NCBI GenBank assembly: GCA_029339195.1
Contig: JAPTJF010000629.1
Location: forward strand, 1 to 26,908
Length of the DNA: 26,908 nt
Origin: Micractinium sp. NFX-FRZ
Lineage: Eukaryota > Chlorophyta > Trebouxiophyceae > Chlorellales > Chlorellaceae
Direction: 5' to 3'
Under the pieces are notes generated by a model that was given only the letters and a program-made list of their open reading frames with translations, was not told the origin of the DNA and searched no databases. Below, piece by piece: positions 20,501-26,908 of this stretch (positions within the stretch are counted from its first letter, which is position 1; each line of letters opens with the position of its first letter). Position numbers and translations under genes: made by a program.

Positions 20501-20553
20501 CTGGCGGCCGCTGTGTTGATCTGGCGGCCGCTGTGTTGATCTGGCGGCCGCTG
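20501..20553 (+). repeat. Tandem repeat of a 20-nt unit just after the stop
   Basis: CTGGCGGCCGCTGTGTTGAT occurs twice exactly (20501-20520 and 20521-20540), followed by a partial third unit. It starts seven bases after the RNA-binding gene stop codon. Confidence 0.95.
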
Positions 20554-21798
20554 CGCTGGCCAGAGTTGCCAATGCTGCCATCTAGGCCTTCGCACCTGGG
20601 TGCTGATGTGTCCGCACTTGCTGCCGACCCGTGCCGGCACCCGCGCCCTGCTTCCTGCCTCATCGCCTCTCCTCTGCACACCCGCCGCACTCCCCCTAGC
20701 GCCGCTGGCCTCAGTACTCGCTTCTTCTGGCGCTGACCACACACTCCCGCTCCCGTCTGCTCCTGGCCCTCCACGCATGCACCCACATGCCACAAGCTCG
20801 CACCCTGTCATGACAGCACGCTGCCCCCACACCTTACCCGAAACCTCTGCCCTCCCGGCCCTGCACGCACCCCCCCACCCCCACCCCAACCCCACCCTCT
20901 CTTTGCACGCGCATCATGTCCTGTGTCCCCGCTTGCACTGCTCCTTGTGTGCTTGGCCCGCCTGCACATTGTCGAGTGGGCCAGCCGCAGCCACCTGCAC
21001 CGCACTGCACCGCTCACGCTCCTTGTCGTCCCGCACCCCGCACCCAATGCATCCCTCAATACTGCGCTTGCCTGCCACCCTTCTTCTGACGGACCAACCC
21101 AATCCACCGCAGCCCGCTTGTTTGTTGCTTTAGTAGGGAGTAGGGCACCAGTTGCTAGTAGGGAGTTTCATGGGCACAACCACCCGCTTGTTTGCCTAGG
21201 GAGTTTCGCGGGCCGCGGCCGCAGGCTCACCGCGCGCCCCGGTTTCATCATTCTGCATCTCTTGTTGATCCCCGCCTTCCCTCCTTCCACCCTGGGTGTG
21301 CTCTGCCTCAAGCCAGCCGTGTTGCCAGCCAGCCGTCCTCAAGCGGCCACACACCCCCTCCCATCCATCCCGCCATCCATTTTTTCCCCTTCCTTCCCAG
21401 AGGAGCAGCCGCAGATTTCCTTTGTTTGAACAGCCTATCTAGCAGACCCCCAGAAGTTCGCCCACATTTGGATAGTAGAAGACTTGCCTGCCTGCCCACG
21501 CACATCGACCGTTTCACACAAATACACTCGAACACACATGGTGACTTGTGAGTCAGACCCGACCCATCCCCGCTTGCTGATGGCGGCCCTTCCGCCCCTC
21601 AACCCATTTTCCAACAACAAACAGGTGTGCCCCCTCTGTCTTTGGTTTGACGCTGCGCTATCGCCGCCCCCGCCCACTCACGCACACAGCTTGTCCCACC
21701 TGCCAGTGCCTCCCGCCCTCCCCGCTCGCCGGGCCGCTGCAGAGGTTTTGCTGCTTGGATTGGCACACCCGCATGCACTGCCCCGACACGCACCCCCC

Positions 21799-21803
21799 TG
21801 TAA
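21799..21803 (+). terminator. TGTAA, possible poly(A) signal of RNA-binding gene
   Basis: This is the only TGTAA found between the stop at 20494 and NDUFV1. It lies 1.3 kb downstream, so a different signal may be used instead. Confidence 0.3.
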
Positions 21804-21805
21804 CA

Positions 21806-22267
21806 TCACATTGCCTCACCCCAGCAAGGTGGCCCCAAGGCAGCAGGGAAGCTTTCGGCAGCAGCGGAGCAGGGGGCAGAGCGGAGGCTGCCACCTTCGC
21901 ACGAATTCAACTTGGGCCGCCTGGTCAGCATCTTTAGTGTCCCTGTGCAGACAACGGGTGTGTCAACGGGGAGTTTGTTGGTAGCGCAGTCACCAGCACA
22001 GAAACCGCAAGGCTGCCAAAGGGCGGCGCCAACGCTGGCGTGGACCGGCTTGGGTGAGCCACGTTTGCTGCCGCCCAGCATGGCAGTGCCCGTCAGTTCC
22101 AGGTATTGACCCAGGATCCATGTCAGGCGTGCAAGGGCTGGCAGGGAGGCCATGGCTTCCAGCACGGTGGGCTCGAAACCGATGGCATGCATTATTCTCC
22201 GCCGCCACGTCAGCGCCGGCGGGAGAGGTCTCCCGGAACACAGATCCCCCTTGATCACCCGTTTCAT
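21806..22267 (-). other. Unassigned minus-strand open frame, 153 residues
   Basis: The frame has balanced amino-acid composition in its middle (GFEPTVLEAMASLPALARL, then LGQYLELTG), unlike the Pro/Ala/Arg-rich shadow frames elsewhere. I recognise no family and see no flanking exons. It may be chance, a small gene, or a gene remnant upstream of NDUFV1. Confidence 0.2.
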
Positions 22268-22312
22268 GACACTGTGATAGGTGGCTGGACTGTGATCGGG
22301 CAGCCCGCGGCA

Positions 22313-25300
22313 ATGCTGCGCATTTTAGCCGGGCGGGCGGTGCGAAATCGGTCAGGCGGCGCGGCATGGGCAGCCAGCTACTCCACGGGGGCCGCTGGCA
22401 CCCTCCGGGACGAGGACCGCATATATACCAACCTGTATGGCAGGTGCGTGCCGGTCAGCACCCAAACCCAACGAGAGCAGCCCTAGCCCGCTGGAGCGAT
22501 CGCTGCCCTGCACCCTAAATAAGCAGCGGTGCAGAGGCGATGCGGACACGCACAGTCGCCAGTCGGGCTGCAGGCACCGTGGCCTGCCTGTCGCCTGCGC
22601 GTTTCCGTCGGCTGCCCCGCCCTGCGGTCGCCTGCCCCGCCCCCAGTGCAGGGGCTGTATCCGCGCCATGCACAGCCTCTGCTCTTCACTCACCCCGTCC
22701 TGCTGCAATCAGTTCTCCCTGCATCTACCATGCCGTGCGGATGCCCCGCCTGGCACTGCCTGCTCGCAATCAAGAGGGCCCGTCCTTGCATCTGCCGCAC
22801 ACGTGTGCTGCACCCACTCCCTTTGCCCCTGCCGGCCCCCACCCTCCTGCCCCTGCCCCATTGCTGCCTCTCTGCAGGCATGACCCTTTCCTGGAGGGCG
22901 CTCTCAAGCGTGGCAACTGGAACCGCACAGCAGACCTGATCGCCAAGGGCCCTGACTGGTTGATCAACGAGGTCAAGGCCAGCGGTATCCGCGGGCGGGG
23001 CGGCGCCGGCTTCTCTACAGGCATGAAGTGGTCGTTCATGCCAAAGGTGGGTGCTGGCGGTTGAGGGGCACAACACGCCCAGAAAGCACATGGTGAGTGC
23101 TGCGCAGTTGGTGGGTGCCCGGATGCTTTTTTTGACATGGTCCCTTTCGGAGTGTCCAGAACGCGGCGTTTTTTGCTGGTGCCCTCACAGAACTGCGACG
23201 GCCCGCACTGCCTGGTGGGCATTGGGCCAACTCCGTGAAGCAACGAACAAACACACTACCGACCTCCCCAAGTAAGCCCCACTGCCCATCAACCGCTCTG
23301 CAGAGCTACGACCGCCCCCATTACCTTGTCATCAACGGGGATGAGGGCGAGCCGGGTACCAGCAAGGACAGGTGGGGGGACAGGTGGCTACTGCTGCGGC
23401 TCGGCTCGTGTGTGTGTGGCATGCCTGCCTGCGTCGCTGCTGCCCGACGTGCAGCATACAAGACTACATATTCATAGGGAATGGGAGATGATGAGGCACG
23501 AGGCATGGAAGCTGCCGGAGGGGGTGCTTGGACACTGTTCCATCTAGGTCGCACAACATATGCATGTGTTGTGGTGCAGGGAGATCATGAGGCACGAGCC
23601 GCACAAGTTGCTGGAGGGCACGCTGCTGGCGGGCATTGCGGTGCGCGCGCAGGCGGCCTACATCTACATCCGGTGCGCTGCCCTGCCCAGGGTGTGTGTA
23701 GTCGGTGTGTAGCCGGTGTGCCTACAGGGGTAGGGGGCGTTGTGTGGGACGTGCCAGGCTTCTTAGGCTGCAAAGCCAGGGGCGGGTGTATGAGGCGTGC
23801 AGGCCATCATGTTTCTCTGCAATTTCAAGCTGGCGACCTGCAGCCGTGTTGGGACAACAGGAGGGCCAGGCCCACCCTCCGTGCTCTGCCTTCCCCCCAG
23901 CACCCACCTGTGCTGCAGCGGGGAGTACCGAGATTGCCCGTCTGCCCACGCGCATGACGCCTACCCGACCCTAAAGCTCTGGCTCAACCTGTACTTAGCC
24001 CATCTAGTTTGCTCTCCTCATCACTACTTGCAGCGGCGAGTACCGGGACTACCGGTTTGCCCTGGAGCGCGCCATCCACGAGGCCTACCAGGCCGGCTTC
24101 CTGGGCAAGAACGCGTGCGGCACCGGCATCGACTTCCACGTGTACACGCAGCCGGGGGCGGGGGCCTATGTGTGCGGTGAGCTGCCAGAAAAGAAGCAGC
24201 TGCCAGTCTGTTTGTAATTGGATGCCTGTCTGAGGGCCAGCGTATGGTACCATGCAGCCGGGGGCGGGGGCCTACGTGTGCGGTGAGCTGCCACTTCTGT
24301 TCCTATCTGAGGGGCACTGTACCATGATTACACGCAGCCGGGGGCGGGAGCATACGTGTGCGGTGAGTATCTACATGCAGCCGGGGGCGGTGCCTACGTG
24401 TGCGGTGATGTGCTAATCCCGCCTCTTCTGTGAAGCGAGCTCTTTGATTGTCGGGCTGATTGCGTTCAGTGTGGTGTGCACACGCTCCCGGGTGCCTCCG
24501 GAGCAGGCAGGGGCGGGGCCTGCCTGCCAAGTTCTTTGCTTCCTTGGCAGGCAGCCAGACCGGCCTGGCTGGAAAGCCTGGAGGGCAAGCAGGGGCGGCC
24601 TGCCCTCCCCGTTTCTCATCGCTGCCCACCTCCTATACCCTGCACCCCACCAGCTGAAACCCGTACTGCCTCACACCTGCAGGCGAGGAGACGGCGCTTC
24701 TTGCGTCGCTGGAAGGCAAGCAGGGCGGTCTGTCCTCCCCTCCGTACGCTGCCCCGCCCCGACACACCTTGTGCCTCGACCCAAACCCATATTCCCTCAC
24801 CTGCAGGCGAGGAGACGGCGCTTCTTGAGTCGCTGGAGGGGAAGCAGGGGCGGCCGCGGCTGAAGCCTCCGTACCCAGCCAACGCGGGCCTTTACGGCTG
24901 CCCCACCACAATCAACAATGTGGAGACCATTTCATCAGTACCAGACATCCTGCGGCGAGGCCCACAGGTGCGCTGTGCCTGGGCCACCTGCGCCCCAGCG
25001 GCTGCCTGGCGGGCGGGCGGGTTGGCTGGTTGTGTGTGCTGGTGATGCGGTGCGGCCGTGGGCGGGACGCGGCGCTGTGCTGTGCTGAGTCTTCTGCCTC
25101 TGCCGCTCTTCTTAGCTGAGTCCTCTGCCACTGCTCTTGCCTGCGTGCTGCCTCGCGCGCTCACCACCTCTGCCCCCCGCCTGCCCCCTTTCCTGCAGTG
25201 GTACTCCAGCCTGGGTCGGCCCAACAACACAGGCACCAAGCTCTTCAGCATCAGGCGAGTAGCGCTCGTGCCAGAGCCAGCGTCTGCCAGCGTGCGGCAC

Positions 25301-26818
25301 TTCCCCCATTTGCTGACGTGGCGCGCCAGCTCGGGCTTGGGGGAGCAGGCACCTGCTGAGCTGGCGCCCCCAGCCTCTTGCTGAGTGGTTGTCCGTTCGT
25401 CCGCCCGCCTGCATGGCTGGACCTGCATGCCTGAACCTTCAACCCTGCCCTCAAAGTAACCTACCTGTCACTCAAGGTACGGCCCTCCCCTAGGCCTGCC
25501 ACCCATGGCAGCCAGCCACCCAGCGCTGCCCTCCAATGCTCCCCCTTCATCCTCTGCCTGCCTGCAGCGGGCACGTGAACCGGCCCTGCACAGTGGAGGA
25601 GTCGATGAGCATACCCCTCAAGTGAGTGGAGCGGGTGGGGGTTTGTGGGTGGCTGCTCAGTTGTGATTGTATGTGTCGGTGGACGGGTGGCTGGTCAGGT
25701 GCACGTGTAAGTGTTGATGGATGGGGCCTGCTCAGGTGCCGGCGTATGTGGCGCAGGGTGGGTGGGCGGGGGGAACACCAGGCAGGCAGGCATGCTTGCT
25801 GGCGGGCCCGGCACGGTGGATGGATCCGTTATCTAATACCCCTGGAGTGAGTGCAGCAGGCAGGCGCTAGCTGACCCCTGTGCAGCCCGCAGATGCGCCG
25901 ACTGCTCTCACCCCCCTGCCGGCGCACATTTTCGTCTGCAGGCTGCGACGCCGTGCTGGCTGCTGCGAGCACCTGGGAACTTGCTTCATGCTCATTCTCT
26001 TGCTTCTCCCTTGGCTGTCCGTGCAGGGAGCTGATTGAGCGCCACGCGGGCGGCGTGCGCGGCGGGTGGGACAACCTGCTGGCCGTCATTCCCGGGGGAT
26101 CTTCTGTGCCCCTCATTCCCAAGGATGGTGAGCCAGCAGTTCCAGGCTGGCATGACTGAATTGGCAGGCAGGCACCTGGGGACGGGCGGGCCGGGTGCTG
26201 GCGCTGAGCGCACGGGCCAGAGGCGCTGGGCATGACCCCTGCGCAGTGCACTGGCAATGCGGCCCCCCACTCCACCCCAAACACACACACACGCACACAC
26301 AACCTTCACACATAACCACACACTTTCTTGCAGTGTGCGAGGGCGTGCTGATGGACTACGACAGCCTGCAGGAGGCGGGGACCTACTTTGGGACGGGGGC
26401 GGTGATTGTGATGGACAAGAGCACCGACATCATTGAGGCAATCCGCAGGTGAGCTCCTGCGGAGCTAGAGCTCGTTTTGCTGTCACTGTGTGGTGTGCTG
26501 AGCTGGGTGGGGCCTGGCGGTGGATGTGGTGGACAAGAGCACAGACGTCATCGAGGCCATCCGCAGGTGCCTGCTTGCCTGCTTGCGTATGCTCTGTATG
26601 CACGTGTGGTCTGCAGCACCGCCACGAAAGCTGCAGCACCAGCCCCCCTTCTGGGTTGACTCAACCCTGCCCCGCACCTTCCCCCCACCGCCCTTCTCCT
26701 CCCCCCACCCAATCACCCCGGCAGGCTGTCCTGGTTCTACAAGCACGAGAGCTGCGGGCAGTGCACGCCCTGCCGTGAGGGCTCCGGCTGGCTCTGGGAC
26801 ATCCTCACGCGCATACAG
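22313..26818 (+). CDS. NDUFV1: NADH:ubiquinone oxidoreductase 51-kDa subunit (complex I), 3' partial
   Basis: Exons: 22313-22443, 22878-23046, 23304-23371, 23580-23672, 24034-24176, 24807-24967, 25199-25254, 25568-25621, 26027-26127, 26334-26448, 26725-26818, in frame to 395 residues, continuing past the window. It is the mitochondrial subunit that binds NADH and FMN and passes electrons to an Fe4S4 cluster. The N-terminus ([16 protein letters not shown]) fits a mitochondrial presequence. Conserved elements are [15 protein letters not shown] (83-97, FMN/NADH glycine loop), NGDEGEPGT (111-119), [16 protein letters not shown] (family signature 1), [23 protein letters not shown] and [12 protein letters not shown] (372-383, three of the four Fe4S4 cysteines; the fourth lies beyond the edge). 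Intron 7 is GC-AG. About 70-100 C-terminal residues are missing. Six of the ten introns carry exon-edge echoes. Confidence 0.97.
23191..23226 (+). repeat. Exon-edge echo: 5' start of exon 3, NDUFV1
   Basis: After CTCACAG the sequence encodes [12 protein letters not shown], matching [12 protein letters not shown] at the true exon start (23304), offset 113 nt. The acceptor AG is retained. Confidence 0.65.
23484..23530 (+). repeat. Exon-edge echo: 5' start of exon 4, NDUFV1
   Basis: GAGATGATGAGGCACGAG copies GAGATCATGAGGCACGAG at 23581, offset 96 nt. The echo reads [13 protein letters not shown] against [13 protein letters not shown]. The acceptor is lost (GGGAATG in place of the GCAG junction). 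Confidence 0.85.
23919..23965 (+). repeat. Exon-edge echo: 5' start of exon 5, NDUFV1
   Basis: GCTGCAG followed by CGGGGAGTACCGAGATT copies TTGCAG followed by CGGCGAGTACCGGGACT at 24034, offset 115 nt. The acceptor is intact, but its use would shift the frame by one. Confidence 0.85.
24250..24404 (+). repeat. Three exon-edge echoes of exon 5's 3' end, NDUFV1
   Basis: Copies end at 24282, 24362 and 24404, echoing the true end at 24176. All contain GCAGCCGGGGGCGG and TACGTGTGCGGTGA. The first two keep GTGAG donors; the last reads GTGAT. Spacing is 106, 80 and 42 nt. The frame from the true donor reaches a TAA before the first echo, so these donors would give truncated products. Confidence 0.92.
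24551..24727 (+). repeat. Two exon-edge echoes of exon 6's 5' start, NDUFV1
   Basis: The nearer echo (24683-24727) repeats GCGAGGAGACGGCGCTTCTT exactly behind an intact CTGCAG, offset 124 nt, so its use would shift the frame. The farther one (24551-24598) is older but ends GAGGGCAAGCAGGGGCGG like the exon, offset a further 132 nt, and keeps a GGCAG acceptor. Confidence 0.9.
25255..25567 (+). other. GC-AG intron (intron 7, NDUFV1)
   Basis: The donor reads CAG|GCGAGT. Joining it to CTGCAG|CGGGC restores KLFSISGHVNRP, which fits the strongly conserved family sequence. The nearby GT gives the wrong phase. Confidence 0.9.
25826..25846 (+). repeat. Exon-edge echo: 3' end of exon 8, NDUFV1
   Basis: AATACCCCTGGAGTGAGTG resembles the true junction GCATACCCCTCAAGTGAGTG (25609-25628), offset 225 nt, with the GTGAGT donor kept. 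Short match, so less certain. Confidence 0.5.
26280..26301 (+). repeat. CA dinucleotide run in intron 9, NDUFV1
   Basis: ACACACACACACGCACACAC lies about 35 nt upstream of the exon 10 acceptor. Confidence 0.9.
26526..26566 (+). repeat. Exon-edge echo: 3' end of exon 10, NDUFV1
   Basis: This repeats 26408-26448 at an offset of 118 nt and reads [13 protein letters not shown] against [13 protein letters not shown]. It is followed by an intact GTGCCT donor. Of the five differences over 41 nt, three are synonymous and two are conservative replacements. Confidence 0.92.
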
Positions 26819-26908
26819 GTGGGTGGGTGGGGGCATGGGGAGGGCGGTGAGGCAGGGAGGTGGAGGGCCACGGGACATGGGTGGAGTTTGAAAGGCGTGG
26901 GAAACAAA

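Larger units (their letters stand above)
20495..22312. other. Long intergenic: pyrimidine-rich 3' UTR, then NDUFV1 promoter
   Basis: About 20560-21420 is strongly C/T-rich on the plus strand, like the region behind gene 2, and is taken as 3' UTR. The first TGTAA is at 21799. About 21800-22312 should contain the NDUFV1 promoter and 5' UTR. A minus-strand open frame at 21806-22267 is discussed separately. Confidence 0.5.

Noticed and set aside
1..26908. tRNA, rRNA, CRISPR array, transposase or reverse transcriptase
   Set aside because: I read for these and saw no cloverleaf, spaced repeat array or mobile-element domain.

Overview
The window looks like nuclear DNA of a unicellular green alga, most likely a trebouxiophyte of the Chlorella type. 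It is very GC-rich. Its genes are broken by many short introns that begin mostly with GTG and end in CTGCAG or similar. TGTAA, the usual green-algal polyadenylation signal, lies behind several genes, and the proteins are plant-type. Genus is inference only.

Six protein genes can be assembled exon by exon with reading frame kept throughout. (1) 2-6996 (+, 5' end outside): a nuclear histone-acetyltransferase-like protein with two Tify-like/PHD modules and a GNAT domain, resembling plant IDM1. (2) 7483-8695 (+): a 225-residue protein resembling land-plant Fra a 1/Mal d 1-associated proteins. (3) 10562-9639 (-): isoprenylcysteine carboxyl methyltransferase (ICMT). (4) 11141-15744 (+): an 821-residue CHY-type zinc-finger protein. 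(5) 17182-20494 (+): a two-RRM hnRNP/Musashi-like RNA-binding protein with a Gly-rich and Gln/Ala-rich tail. (6) 22313-26818 (+, 3' end outside): the NADH/FMN-binding 51-kDa subunit of mitochondrial complex I (NDUFV1). The genes do not form a pathway. Genes 2 and 3 converge on closely spaced poly(A) signals, and genes 3 and 4 diverge from a 578-bp shared promoter region. No tRNA, rRNA, CRISPR array or intact transposon was seen.

The most striking feature is in the introns. In about 15 of the 42 introns I could define, the intron carries a second, degraded copy of the edge of a neighbouring exon, usually with its splice site. I call these exon-edge echoes. Echoes of an upstream exon's end lie downstream of its donor, and echoes of a downstream exon's start lie upstream of its acceptor, mostly 80-130 nt from the real copy. 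They range from nearly identical to barely recognisable. This suggests recurrent short tandem duplication across splice junctions, followed by decay of the inner copy. NDUFV1 intron 5 is the extreme case, with three extra donor copies and two extra acceptor copies. Two GC-AG introns and a possible in-frame alternative acceptor in RRM2 are further points of interest.
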